35,977 nucleotides of DNA from a bacterium (GTDB taxonomy: Bacteria > Planctomycetota > J058 > JAJDCP01). The position numbers were made by a program, and so were the translations under genes. This document shows, in pieces, positions 1 through 7,951 of the stretch. Under the pieces are notes generated by a model, which saw nothing but the letters and a program-made list of their open reading frames with translations, was not told where the DNA came from and searched no databases. The number at the start of each line of letters is the position of its first letter. Position 1 is the stretch's first letter. The stretch spans positions 1 to 35,977 of the forward strand of contig JAUIEM010000038.1 in assembly GCA_030428695.1 (NCBI GenBank). The letters run 5' to 3'.

Positions 1-1060
1 CCGCGGACGGCGGACAACACCGACTTCGGCGCGGCGGCGGTGGCCGGGGGGACGGTGTCGCGGAGCTTCGTGATCGAGAACACGGGAACGGCGGCGCTGG
101 CGATCGCGCTCCCCCTGAGCATCGGGGGCACGAACGGTGGCGACTTCACGGTGACGGGGGAGCTTGCGGCGAGCGTCATCCCGGCGTCGTCGACGGGCAC
201 GTTCACGGTCGAGTTCGATCCGTCGGGGACCGGGCTGCGGGTGGGGACGGTGACGATCATCAGTGACGACGCCGACGAGAGCCCGTACACCTTCGCGATC
301 CAGGGCACGGGGACGGCGCCGGAGATCGGCCTGAGCGGCGGCGGCATGGCGATCGCGGACGGGGACACGTCGCCCCAGGGCTCGGACAACACCGACTTCG
401 GCGCGGCGGCGGTGGCCGGGGGGACGGTGTCGCGGAGCTTCGTGATCGAGAACACGGGGACGGCGGCGCTGGCGATCACGCTTCCCCTCAGCTTCATCGG
501 CGCCCATCAGGGAGACTTCACGGTGACGGGCGCGCCTGCGGCGAGCATCCCGGCGTCTTCGACGAGCACGTTCACGGTCGCGTTCGACCCGTCGGGGACC
601 GGGCTGCGGACGGCGACGGTGTCGATCGTGAACGACGACGGCGACGAGAACCCGTACACCTTCGCGATCCAGGGCACGGGGACGGCGCCGGAGATCGACG
701 TGACGGGCAACGGCCAGTCGATCCCGGACGGGGACACGACGCCGCGGACGGCGGACAACACCGACTTCGGCGAGACGGAGCTGTTGCTCGGGCCGGTGAC
801 GCGCAGCTTCGTCATCGACAACAGCGCGGGCACCGCGCCGCTCGCGGTCACGCTGCCGCTCTCGATCAGCGGCCCCGACGCCGCCCGCTTCTCGATCTCG
901 AGCGCGCCGTCGGCGACGGTCGCCGCGGGGGGCACGAGCAGCTTCGACCTGACCTTCACGCCCAACGCCCTCGGCAGCGTCGCGGCGACGGTGTCGATCG
1001 CGAACGGCGACAGCGACGAGAACCCGTACACCTTCGATGTCGCGGCGGAGGCGGTCAACA
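1..1060 (+). repeat. Three tandem coding repeats of 369-372 bp
   Basis: The phrase GACAACACCGACTTCGGCG starts at 13 and 385, and its first 18 bases recur at 754, giving periods of 372 and 369 bp, that is 124 and 123 codons. Units 1 and 2 are nearly identical at the DNA level over their first 75 bp and in their last third. Unit 3 has diverged after its first 20 bp. This pattern indicates recent duplication of units 1 and 2 and an array that can expand or contract by recombination. It probably continues to the left of the window. Confidence 0.8.
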
Positions 1061-1950
1061 CGCTCGACTTCGGGGACGCGTCGGGAGCCGGGCTGCCGAC
1101 GCTGCTCGCCGATGACGGCGCCCGTCACATCGGTGGCGGTCCGCAGCTCGGGGCCTTGCGCGACGCCGAGCTCGACGGCCTGCCGAGCGCGGGGGCGGAC
1201 GGCGACGACAACGACGCCAGCGACGATGAGGACGGCGTGCTGTTCCTCAGCACTGTCAGCGCGAGCGCCGCGGGGACCTCGTCCGCCGCCGTCGAGGTCG
1301 CGCTCGGCGGGTCCCTCGCCGGCGGCGCGCTGCTCGACCTGTGGATCGACTTCAACGGCGACGGGGACTGGTCCGACCCCGGCGAGCAGGTGGCGACCGA
1401 CGCGTCGTTGGGCAGCGCGCCCGGCGCGGTGCTGGTCGGCTTCGCGATCCCCGCGGATGCCGGGACGAACGTCGTGCCCGGGACGTGCGCGGTGCGGGTC
1501 CGGGTCAGCAGCGCCGGCGGGCTCGCCCCGAGCGGGCTGGCGGCCGACGGGGAGGTCGAAGACTACGCGATCACCCTGGTCGACAGCGCCGGGGCGAGCG
1601 CGACAGTCACCTCCTCGACCCTGGGCGGGGCGCTGCGTCTCGCCCTCGACGCGGGCGACACGGTGGTCAGCCAGGGTGGCGTGGAGCTGTTCCGCAGCCC
1701 GCAGGGAAGCGGCCTCGACAGCCTGCTTCTCGAGGGGGGCACGGGCGACGACACCTTCGTCGTCGACTTCTCCGGCGGCAACCCGATTCCCGCCGGAGGC
1801 CTGTCGTTGATGGGCGGCACGCAGCTCAGCGGCGACCGCCTCGAGCTGGCGGGCGGCAGCGCCGCGGGGGCGCGCTTCGAGGCAACCGGGCCGGGGGCGG
1901 GGACCGTGACGATCGACGGCCGCACGATCACCTTCACGGGCCTCGAATAG
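1..1950 (+). CDS. Large exported choice-of-anchor D / GEVED repeat protein, 3' end (5' partial)
   Basis: The frame is open to the left edge, so the true start lies outside the window; the GTG at 40 is only an internal codon. The visible part has three Ig-like repeats of about 123 residues of the choice-of-anchor D type (each with TDFG, then SRSFVI(E/D)N, and ending PYTF), up to about base 1060. A GEVED-type domain follows (starting LDFGDA, with WIDFNGDGDW and EVEDYAIT), up to about 1580. The last 120 residues contain GGTGDDTF and end TFTGLE. Such arrays are known from very large secreted or surface proteins of planctomycetes and other marine bacteria, where they act as structural or adhesive modules; a role here is inferred only. 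No catalytic motif is visible. The stop falls inside a motif (TGLE) that in my recollection of related proteins usually continues with Pro, so the C terminus may be naturally or secondarily truncated. Confidence 0.85.
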   Translation, partial: PRTADNTDFGAAAVAGGTVSRSFVIENTGTAALAIALPLSIGGTNGGDFTVTGELAASVIPASSTGTFTVEFDPSGTGLRVGTVTIISDDADESPYTFAIQGTGTAPEIGLSGGGMAIADGDTSPQGSDNTDFGAAAVAGGTVSRSFVIENTGTAALAITLPLSFIGAHQGDFTVTGAPAASIPASSTSTFTVAFDPSGTGLRTATVSIVNDDGDENPYTFAIQGTGTAPEIDVTGNGQSIPDGDTTPRTADNTDFGETELLLGPVTRSFVIDNSAGTAPLAVTLPLSISGPDAARFSISSAPSATVAAGGTSSFDLTFTPNALGSVAATVSIANGDSDENPYTFDVAAEAVNTLDFGDASGAGLPTLLADDGARHIGGGPQLGALRDAELDGLPSAGADGDDNDASDDEDGVLFLSTVSASAAGTSSAAVEVALGGSLAGGALLDLWIDFNGDGDWSDPGEQVATDASLGSAPGAVLVGFAIPADAGTNVVPGTCAVRVRVSSAGGLAPSGLAADGEVEDYAITLVDSAGASATVTSSTLGGALRLALDAGDTVVSQGGVELFRSPQGSGLDSLLLEGGTGDDTFVVDFSGGNPIPAGGLSLMGGTQLSGDRLELAGGSAAGARFEATGPGAGTVTIDGRTITFTGLE

Positions 1951-2004
1951 CCGGGCGGTCCTCCAGCGGCGGCCGGGTCGTGCGGGTCGGTGTCTTTCGG
2001 GGCC

Positions 2005-2277
2005 CTACAGCGGCGGGCGGCCGTGCGTGTCGGGGTCGGGGCGGTCCTTGGCGTACAGCTCGAGCCGGCCGCAGGCCGTGCAGCGATGCGCGGTGATCGC
2101 CCAGACCGACTCCTCGGACCACTCGGCGATGCCCTGGCCCTTCCGCAGCTTCTCCCAGAAGGAGGAGCGCGCCTGGGGCGTCCCTTCGACGAACATCGAC
2201 GACCAGATCGCCGCGCCGCCTGCGTGATCGGGGATGAACCCGACCGACAGCGCCCCTCCGCACGTGCACTTGTCCAT
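2005..2277 (-). CDS. Small zinc-ribbon protein (DUF6487-like)
   Basis: A 90-residue protein with two Cys pairs that should bind one zinc ion: CTCGG at the N terminus (Cys4 and Cys6) and CTACG near residue 67. In between are GFIPD, WSSMFVEG and, after the second pair, LELYA. This arrangement (zinc knuckle, WVEG-like stretch, RCxxCGxLELYA) matches my memory of the DUF6487 family; its molecular function is unknown. The ATG at 2277 is chosen because a GGAGGGTGA ribosome site sits just upstream, and the longer upstream frame has no protein-like character. The gene converges on the repeat protein and diverges from glgA, with about 200 bp between the two starts. Confidence 0.75.
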   Translation of the reverse strand: MDKCTCGGALSVGFIPDHAGGAAIWSSMFVEGTPQARSSFWEKLRKGQGIAEWSEESVWAITAHRCTACGRLELYAKDRPDPDTHGRPPL

Positions 2278-2412
2278 TCTCTTCACCCTCCTTCCGGTGG
2301 GGTGCAGTATCGGCGCGTGGGCTCGCGCGTCAAGCGTCCGTCGGCAGCGCCGTAGAGATCGTCCGCCGCGGCCCGCGACGTCCCGGGCGGGGATGCGTCC
2401 GGGCCCCGGCTG

Positions 2413-2421
2413 TGCTACACT
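2413..2421 (+). promoter_or_regulatory. Candidate extended -10 of glgA
   Basis: TG-C-TACACT is the only AT-rich, -10-like word in the GC-rich leader of glgA. It lies about 55 bp before the chosen start. No convincing -35 was found, so this is a weak call. Confidence 0.25.
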
Positions 2422-2476
2422 GCGGGCCAACTCCATGGCGCACAGCAGGTTCCCGCTCGCGGCGCTCAGGTGGGTC

Positions 2477-3916
2477 ATGCGCCTTCTGTTCGGGACGTCC
2501 GAAGCCCATCCCCTGATCAAGACCGGCGGCCTCGCCGATGTCTCCGGCAGCCTGCCGCCGGCGCTGCATCGGGCGGGGGTCGCCGTGCGCCTGGTGCTGC
2601 CGGGCTACCCGCAGGTGCTCGAGGCGCTGCCGGGGCTGGTCGAGGTCGGCCGGCTGCGGCTGACGCCCGGCGGTGAGGCGCGCATCCTGGCCGGGACCCT
2701 GCCCGGCAGCGACTGTCCCCTGTGGGTGCTCGACCTGCCGCGGCTGTTCGCGCGAGGCGGCGGGCCGTACGTCGACCATCACGGCTGGGACTGGGAGGAC
2801 AACGGCGAGCGCTTCGGCGTCTTCTCCCGGGCCCTCGCCGAGCTCGCCCTCGACCGCGCGGGTCTGGGCTGGCGGGCGGATGTGCTCCACTGCAACGACT
2901 GGCAGACCGGCCTCGCCGCCGCCTGGGTGCACGGCGCAGAGGAGCGTCCGCGCACCGTCTTCACCATCCACAACCTCGCCTACCAGGGGATCTTCCCGCG
3001 CAGCACCTTCGACTTCCTCGGGCTGCCGGGCTGGATGTGGGAGATGGGCGGCCTCGAGTTCCACGGCAACTGCGCCTTCATCAAGGGCGGGCTGGCCTTC
3101 GCCGACCGCCTGACCACGGTCAGCCCGAGCTACGCCCGGGAGATCTGCGACCCGGTCGCCGGGCGCGGCCTGGACGGCCTGTTGCGCCACCGCTCCGCCG
3201 ACCTCTGCGGCATCGTCAACGGCATCGATGACGCGCTGTGGAACCCCGCCGCCGACCCCGCCCTGCCCGCCTGCTACAGCGCCGCGGACCTGTCCGGCAA
3301 GGCGGTCTGCAAGGCCGGCCTGCGCGGGCTGTTCGGCTTGCCGGAGCGTCCGGGCCTGCTGCTCGGGATGGTCAGCCGGCTGGTCGAGCAGAAGGGCATC
3401 GGGCTGTTCCTCGGGGCGCTCGAGGCGCTGTGTGCGCGGGACGTGCAGATCGTGCTCCAGGGCAGCGGCGAGCAGCACCTGGTCGACGCCCTCGAGGCGG
3501 CGCGGGCGCGCTGGCCCGACCGGCTGGCGCTGCACATCGGCTACAGCGAGGCGCGGGCCCACCTGGTCGAGGCGGGCGCGGACGCCTTCCTGATGCCGAG
3601 CCTGTACGAGCCCTGCGGCCTGAACCAGCTGTACAGCCTGCGCTACGGCACCCCGCCGATCGTGCGCGCGACCGGCGGCCTCGCCGACACCGTGGTCGAC
3701 GCCGGCCCCGCCCAGCGCGCCGCCGGCACGGCAAACGGCTTCACCTTCTTCGACCCGAGCCCGGCCGCGCTGCTCTCGGCGGTCGACCGCGCCCTCGGCC
3801 TGTTCGCGCAGCCGGAGGAGTGGAGGAAGCTGCAGCGCGCGGGCATGGGCCTCGACCTGAGCTGGCGCCGGAGCGCCGAGCGCTACCTCGCCCTGTACGA
3901 GGAGCTGCTCGCCTGA
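2477..3916 (+). CDS. glgA: Glycogen synthase (ADP-glucose type, GT5)
   Basis: A 479-residue GT-B enzyme that transfers glucose from ADP-glucose to the non-reducing end of growing glycogen; family members are usually about 470-490 residues. The N terminus reads MRLLFGTSEAHP followed by KTGGLADVSGSLP, the conserved nucleotide-sugar loop. HCNDWQTGL, FTIHNLAYQG and GIVNGID follow in the expected order. The C-terminal half has LVEQKGIGL, the PSLYEPCGLNQL segment with the catalytic-site Glu, and GTPPIVRATGGLADTV. I chose the ATG at 2477 because it gives exactly the family N terminus; an in-frame ATG at 2435 and more upstream codons would add residues without homology. The gene stands alone, with no glgB, glgC or glgP beside it. 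Confidence 0.95.
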   Translation: MRLLFGTSEAHPLIKTGGLADVSGSLPPALHRAGVAVRLVLPGYPQVLEALPGLVEVGRLRLTPGGEARILAGTLPGSDCPLWVLDLPRLFARGGGPYVDHHGWDWEDNGERFGVFSRALAELALDRAGLGWRADVLHCNDWQTGLAAAWVHGAEERPRTVFTIHNLAYQGIFPRSTFDFLGLPGWMWEMGGLEFHGNCAFIKGGLAFADRLTTVSPSYAREICDPVAGRGLDGLLRHRSADLCGIVNGIDDALWNPAADPALPACYSAADLSGKAVCKAGLRGLFGLPERPGLLLGMVSRLVEQKGIGLFLGALEALCARDVQIVLQGSGEQHLVDALEAARARWPDRLALHIGYSEARAHLVEAGADAFLMPSLYEPCGLNQLYSLRYGTPPIVRATGGLADTVVDAGPAQRAAGTANGFTFFDPSPAALLSAVDRALGLFAQPEEWRKLQRAGMGLDLSWRRSAERYLALYEELLA

Positions 3917-3931
3917 GCCTCGAGACCGGGT

Positions 3932-4831
3932 TCAGTCGGAGGAGGCCGGGGCGGGCCGGAAGGGCCCGTACCAGACCGCCTGCCAGGACGGTGTCGCGTC
4001 GGTCGTCATCGTCCAGTCGACGTAGAACAGCGCCCGGAAGGGGCTGCCTGGGGTGCCGAGGCCGAGGCGCAGGCCGCTCAGCACCGCGCCGTCGTCATCG
4101 GACTGCGCGAGCACGCGCCCCGCGACCCCGGGGTCGCCCTCGAAGCCGAGGATCAACAGCGGGCTGACCGGGCTGGAGGCGTTCGCGCGGAAGGCCTCCC
4201 CGAGCGCCCAGGGGCGGATCTTCGTGCCGATCAGGGTCAACTTCTCGTCCATGGTCAGGCCCTCGTCCAGCCGCTCGCCGAGCGCCTCCGGCAGCTCGAG
4301 GAAGGCCCTCCGGCCGCTGGTCGCCGGGCTGGAGTCGCGCACGGCCGTGCCCTTCCACAGCCCGTCGAGCAGGGCGGTCCAGGTCTCGACGCCCTCAGGG
4401 CTGAGCCCGAGGACCGCGTAGCCTTCCTCGAACACCGCCTGCTCGTGGTCGATCACGAACAGGCACGGCACCCCCGCGCCGTCGCTGTGCAGGTCGATGC
4501 GGAAGCGCGGAGCGCCCGCGTGCAGCCCCTCGAGCACGTAGCTGTGGGCGAGGGTCTCGCCGTCGGCGAGGTACAGGCTGTCGTGGGCGGCGAGGACGAG
4601 CGCGCGGACCCAGGGCCGCGCCACGCCGCGGTGCGGGAGCTCGGGATGGGGGCGGTCGCGGCCCGCGTCGCTGGTCCAGTACGCCCCGTCCCAGGTCGCG
4701 TCGCGGAAGCGCCACAGCACCAGGCTGTCTGCCTCGCCCGAGAGCAGCGTGAGCAGCCCCGCGCGGGCCTGGTCCTGGGCGGCGAGGGGGATGCAGAGGA
4801 GGGCGAGGAGGAGGAGGGGACGATGGCGCAT
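3932..4831 (-). CDS. Secreted protein of unknown function
   Basis: A 299-residue protein with a clear Sec signal peptide: MRHR, then a Leu-rich core, with a likely cut after PLAA before QDQARAG. The mature part is globular, without Cys pairs or repeats that I recognise. It contains several Trp-rich stretches (VLWRFRDATWDGAYW near the start; WQAVWYGPF near the end). I do not recognise the family. It converges on glgA with 15 bp between the two stop codons and is divergent from the membrane-anchored protein at 5076. The signal-peptide style resembles that of the product encoded at 31720-32406, but the mature proteins look unrelated. Confidence 0.75.
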   Translation of the reverse strand: MRHRPLLLLALLCIPLAAQDQARAGLLTLLSGEADSLVLWRFRDATWDGAYWTSDAGRDRPHPELPHRGVARPWVRALVLAAHDSLYLADGETLAHSYVLEGLHAGAPRFRIDLHSDGAGVPCLFVIDHEQAVFEEGYAVLGLSPEGVETWTALLDGLWKGTAVRDSSPATSGRRAFLELPEALGERLDEGLTMDEKLTLIGTKIRPWALGEAFRANASSPVSPLLILGFEGDPGVAGRVLAQSDDDGAVLSGLRLGLGTPGSPFRALFYVDWTMTTDATPSWQAVWYGPFRPAPASSD

Positions 4832-5010
4832 CGGGATCTCCCGGACGAGCGGTTCCCAGGCAGGCTACGTCAGGGGGTGGGGGGGCGCAAACCGGGAGGG
4901 GGCTTTGCGTTGGTCTGTGCGCGATCAGGCCTGGTAGGTCTGGCGCAGCTCGTTTCCCTCTGCGATTTCCCTCCGCACCCCTGCTCCTGCGAGTTCATCC
5001 ATTGAGCTGA

Positions 5011-5040
5011 TTGACATTCTGGCAACTTCTGCCATGTTGT
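5011..5040 (+). promoter_or_regulatory. Candidate promoter with internal palindrome in a divergent intergenic region
   Basis: This is an AT-rich patch between two divergent genes. TTGACA (5011-5016) is a perfect -35. An 18-bp spacer leads to TGTTGT (5035-5040), a poor -10. The spacer holds a perfect inverted repeat, TGGCA-N5-TGCCA (5020-5034), which has the placement expected of an operator. It could serve either the gene at 5076 or, on the other strand, the gene starting at 4831. Confidence 0.35.
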
Positions 5041-5075
5041 TGACGTATTCACAATCTGCGTCGGAGGGATCGCGT

Positions 5076-6275
5076 GTGAACCGTCTCGAGTCGCTCCTGT
5101 TGGTCGGCCTGGCGGCCGCTGTCGGTGTGATCCTCTTCCTCAGCCAGGCCCCGTCCCCGGACGAGCCCGCGCCGCCCGCGCCGGAGGCCCCGTCGGCGCC
5201 GGACGCCGAGCTCCGCCAGAACGATGTTCCGGCTCCGGAGCGCGCCGCCCCGGAGGCTCCCCTGCCGATGCCCGCCGCGCCGGTGGCGACCGCCTCCGCC
5301 GATTCCTCCGCCCTCCGCATCCGCGCCCTCGAGGAGGAGGTCGCCCGCCTGCGCGCGGCCCTCGCCCGCTTCGAGGGCATCGACGACGAGGCGTTGGTGC
5401 TCTACGGTGGCGGGACGCTCGCCGAGCGCCTCCTCGCGGTGCTCGGCCTGCCGGAGAACCGCCACGCCAAGGTGCTGGGCGCGCTGGCGAAGAGCATCCC
5501 GCTCGAGGAGCTGTTCGCGCTCCTGCGGGAGACCGACGACCCGGTGCTGCTCGGCCTGGCCGGCCGGGTGCTCGCCGCTGCCCGGATGCCCGAGGAGCGC
5601 TGGGACGAGCTGCTCGCCCTGCTCGCCGGGGGCCGGACCGCCGCCCACCGCCTGGCCGCGGCCCGGGCGCTGCCGTCGAAGCTGCGCTGGAACAGCGAGG
5701 CGCGGGAGCGCTACTGGCCGGTGGTCGCGTCTGCCTTGCGCAGCGAGACCGACCCGGTGGTGATCCAGGGCCTGTGCGAGCGGCTGAACAGCTTCGGGCC
5801 CCAGCTCTTCGACGACATGATCGGCGCGGTCGAGGCCGCCCTGCCGCGGCTGCCCGCCGGCGAGCCCCGGCGCGCCGCCTACACGACGCTGTTCTGGGGC
5901 GACCTCGAGCGCAGCTCCCTCGAGGGCCAGCTGGTGCTCTTCCGCGACGCCCGCGCCCAGGACGAGCGCGACGACATCGCCCACGCGGTCGGCAGCCTGC
6001 TGCTGCGCATCGGCAAGAGCCCCGCCCCCGGCGACGAGGAGCGCTTCTTCGAGATCTATGCCGGCACCAGCGATGAGGGCCTGCGCCGACGGCTGGTCCG
6101 CGGCACGCAGACCGAGCTGATCCCCTGGGACGCACACGGCGCCGAGGTGCTGCGCCGGCTCGCCGAGCTCGAGCCCCTGCCGGAGACGCGGGCGACCCTG
6201 CTTGCCTTCGCGGATGCCTGCGCGAAGGGGGAGATCAAGAGCACCTCACAGGTCGAGGACTATCTCAAGCCTTGA
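5076..6275 (+). CDS. Membrane-anchored helical-repeat (HEAT-like) protein
   Basis: A 399-residue protein. Residues 1-22 form a single N-terminal membrane segment (VNRLESLLLVGLAAAVGVIL), followed by a Pro/Ala-rich linker of about 65 residues. A short coiled coil comes next (LRIRALEEEVARLRAALARF). The rest is all-helical, with paired helices resembling HEAT or Armadillo repeats, for example PVLLGLAGRVLAAARMPEERWDE. The likely topology is an N-in anchor with the solenoid outside the cytoplasm. No enzyme motif is visible; a scaffold or protein-binding role is an inference. The GTG at 5076 is preferred over the upstream ATG at 5034 because TCGGAGGGA lies 6 bp before it and the membrane segment then begins at once. 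Confidence 0.75.
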   Translation: MNRLESLLLVGLAAAVGVILFLSQAPSPDEPAPPAPEAPSAPDAELRQNDVPAPERAAPEAPLPMPAAPVATASADSSALRIRALEEEVARLRAALARFEGIDDEALVLYGGGTLAERLLAVLGLPENRHAKVLGALAKSIPLEELFALLRETDDPVLLGLAGRVLAAARMPEERWDELLALLAGGRTAAHRLAAARALPSKLRWNSEARERYWPVVASALRSETDPVVIQGLCERLNSFGPQLFDDMIGAVEAALPRLPAGEPRRAAYTTLFWGDLERSSLEGQLVLFRDARAQDERDDIAHAVGSLLLRIGKSPAPGDEERFFEIYAGTSDEGLRRRLVRGTQTELIPWDAHGAEVLRRLAELEPLPETRATLLAFADACAKGEIKSTSQVEDYLKP

Positions 6276-6291
6276 GTGGAGCAGCGCTCTT

Positions 6292-6319
6292 GCCGCGGCG
6301 TCGCCCTCGGGGCCGCGGC
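6292..6319 (+). terminator. Hairpin downstream of the HEAT-like gene
   Basis: GCCGCGGC at 6292-6299 pairs perfectly with GCCGCGGC at 6312-6319 around a 12-nt loop, 17 bp after the stop codon at 6275. No U-run follows, so termination by this hairpin is uncertain. Confidence 0.3.
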
Positions 6320-6341
6320 GCGTCGGTGGTCCTCCGGGCCG

Positions 6342-6370
6342 TTGCGTGGGGCAGGGCGATGCCCTATTAA
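6342..6370 (+). promoter_or_regulatory. Candidate promoter of the formate dehydrogenase operon
   Basis: TTGCGT (6342-6347), a 17-bp spacer and TATTAA (6365-6370) form a plausible sigma-70 type promoter. The -10 word is conspicuous in this GC-rich region. It overlaps the upstream in-frame ATG at 6370, which argues that translation starts at the ATG at 6403. A small AGGGC-GAT-GCCCT hairpin lies inside the spacer. Confidence 0.4.
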
Positions 6371-6402
6371 TGGAACCTGACCAAGCGCTATTCGAGGTCC
6401 TC

Positions 6403-7950
6403 ATGCCCCTGCCCACCCCCGAGCAACGCGCCGAGCTGCCCGACCGCCTGCAGGCCGCCGGCGGCCTGGTGCCCGGGGCCGTCCACGAGGTCGCGCGGCA
6501 GACCGGGGTGCCCGAGGCCCAGGTGTACGGCGTCGGTTCCTTCTTCCACCTGCTCGCCGAGCCGGAGGTCAAGGTCCGCGTCTGCCAGGGGCTGAGCTGC
6601 CGGATGTTCGGCGCCGAGGAGCTGCTCGCGGCGGCGCAGGAGGCCGGGGTGGAAGCGCGCGGCTGCTCCTGCCTGGCGGCCTGCGACCGGCCACCGGCGG
6701 CGCTGCTCGGGCGGCGCACCCTGCCGGCCGTGCGCCTCGAGGATTGCACCTCCGCGCAGGACGGCGAGGAGACCATCTGGCGCGGCGCGGTCGGACCGGA
6801 CGATCCGGCGCTTCCCCTCGCCCTCTCTTCCCCCCAGGCCGACCAGGGGCCGGCCCTGGCCCGGGCGGCGGAGCTCGGACGCGAGGGCGTGCTGGCGGCG
6901 ATCGCGGCCTCCGGGCTGCAAGGACGCGGCGGCGCGGGCTTCCCCGCCGCGATCAAGTGGAAGAGCGTCGCCGGCCAGGCGGAGACCCGGCGCTACGTCG
7001 TGCTCAACGCCGACGAGGGCGAGCCGGGCACCTTCAAGGACCGGGAGGTGCTGCTGCGGCGGCCCGACCTCGTCGCCGCCGGCCTCGCCATCGCGGCGCG
7101 CGCCGTCGGGGCCGAGGACATCTACTGCTACCTGCGCGGGGAGTTCGGCGGGCCGTGGCGCTGCCTCGAGGCGGCGATCGAGACGATCTCCGCGCTGCCC
7201 GAGGCCCAGGGCCTGCGCTTCCACCTGCACGCCGGCCAGGGCGCCTACATCTGCGGGGAAGAGACCGCGCTGCTCGAGGCCCTCGAGGGCAAGCGCGGCA
7301 TGCCCCGGCTCAAGCCTCCGTACCCGACCGAGGTCGGGCTGTGGGGGAAGCCGACGCTGATCCACAACGTCGAGACCATCGCCTGCGTGCCGGCGATCCT
7401 CCTGCGCGGCGGGGAGTGGTTCAAGGGCCTCGGCCGCACCGGCGCCGGCACCAAGCTGTACTGCGTCAGCGGCCACGTCGCCCGGCCCGGCACCTACGAG
7501 CTGCCGCTCGGGGTCAGCCTCGACGAGCTGGTCGACGCGGCCGGAGGCTACGTCGGTGCGCTCAAGGCCTTCTCCCCGGGGGGCGCGAGCTCGGGCTTCC
7601 TGCCGGCCGCCGAGCGCACGCGCCCCCTCGACTTCAAGAGCCTGGCGGAGGTCGGGGCGATGCTCGGCTCGGCGGGCGTGGTCGTGCTGAACACGACGGT
7701 CTCGATGCCGTGGGCCGTCGCCCAGCAGCTCGCCTTCTTCGAGGTCGAGAGCTGCGGACAGTGCGCGCCCTGCCGCATCGGCACCCGCTTCCTGCGCGAG
7801 AGCCTCGAGCGCCACGGGAACGGACGCGACGCTCTCGGCGCGGTCGATGACGTCGCCTGGGAGATGGCCGAAGGCTCGATCTGCGGTCTGGGGCAGGCCG
7901 CCTTCCTACCCCTGACCAGCGCCCGGCGCTGGTTCCCCGAGGAGTTCTGA
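6403..7950 (+). CDS. fdsB: NAD-dependent formate dehydrogenase, diaphorase (beta) subunit, NuoE-NuoF fusion
   Basis: A protein of about 515 residues that passes electrons from the alpha subunit to NAD+ through FMN and Fe-S clusters. The N-terminal 110 residues are a NuoE/FdsG-like thioredoxin fold with its [2Fe-2S] ligands present: Cys61-x4-Cys66 and Cys90-x3-Cys94. The NuoF part follows: GRGGAGFP at about 174 and NADEGEPGTFKDRE for FMN/NADH binding, YICGEETALLEALEG, then ESCGQCAPCR (Cys451, 454, 457) and SICG (Cys494) for a [4Fe-4S] cluster. No separate FdsG gene is present, so the fusion replaces it, as in HoxF. The stop is 1 nt before the alpha-subunit start. The ATG at 6403 has GAGG 5 bp upstream. 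The ATG at 6370 would add 11 residues but has no ribosome site and overlaps the candidate -10. Confidence 0.9.
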   Translation: MPLPTPEQRAELPDRLQAAGGLVPGAVHEVARQTGVPEAQVYGVGSFFHLLAEPEVKVRVCQGLSCRMFGAEELLAAAQEAGVEARGCSCLAACDRPPAALLGRRTLPAVRLEDCTSAQDGEETIWRGAVGPDDPALPLALSSPQADQGPALARAAELGREGVLAAIAASGLQGRGGAGFPAAIKWKSVAGQAETRRYVVLNADEGEPGTFKDREVLLRRPDLVAAGLAIAARAVGAEDIYCYLRGEFGGPWRCLEAAIETISALPEAQGLRFHLHAGQGAYICGEETALLEALEGKRGMPRLKPPYPTEVGLWGKPTLIHNVETIACVPAILLRGGEWFKGLGRTGAGTKLYCVSGHVARPGTYELPLGVSLDELVDAAGGYVGALKAFSPGGASSGFLPAAERTRPLDFKSLAEVGAMLGSAGVVVLNTTVSMPWAVAQQLAFFEVESCGQCAPCRIGTRFLRESLERHGNGRDALGAVDDVAWEMAEGSICGLGQAAFLPLTSARRWFPEEF

Positions 7951-7951
7951 G

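Noticed and set aside
2005..2520. Longer 171-residue form of the zinc-ribbon protein
   Set aside because: The upstream extension is Arg-rich, lies over the glgA promoter and start, and a strong ribosome site stands directly before the ATG at 2277.
5020..5034. Sigma-54 promoter (TGGCA...TGC)
   Set aside because: The GG and GC elements are 8 nt apart, not the required 10, and the sequence is better described as a palindrome.
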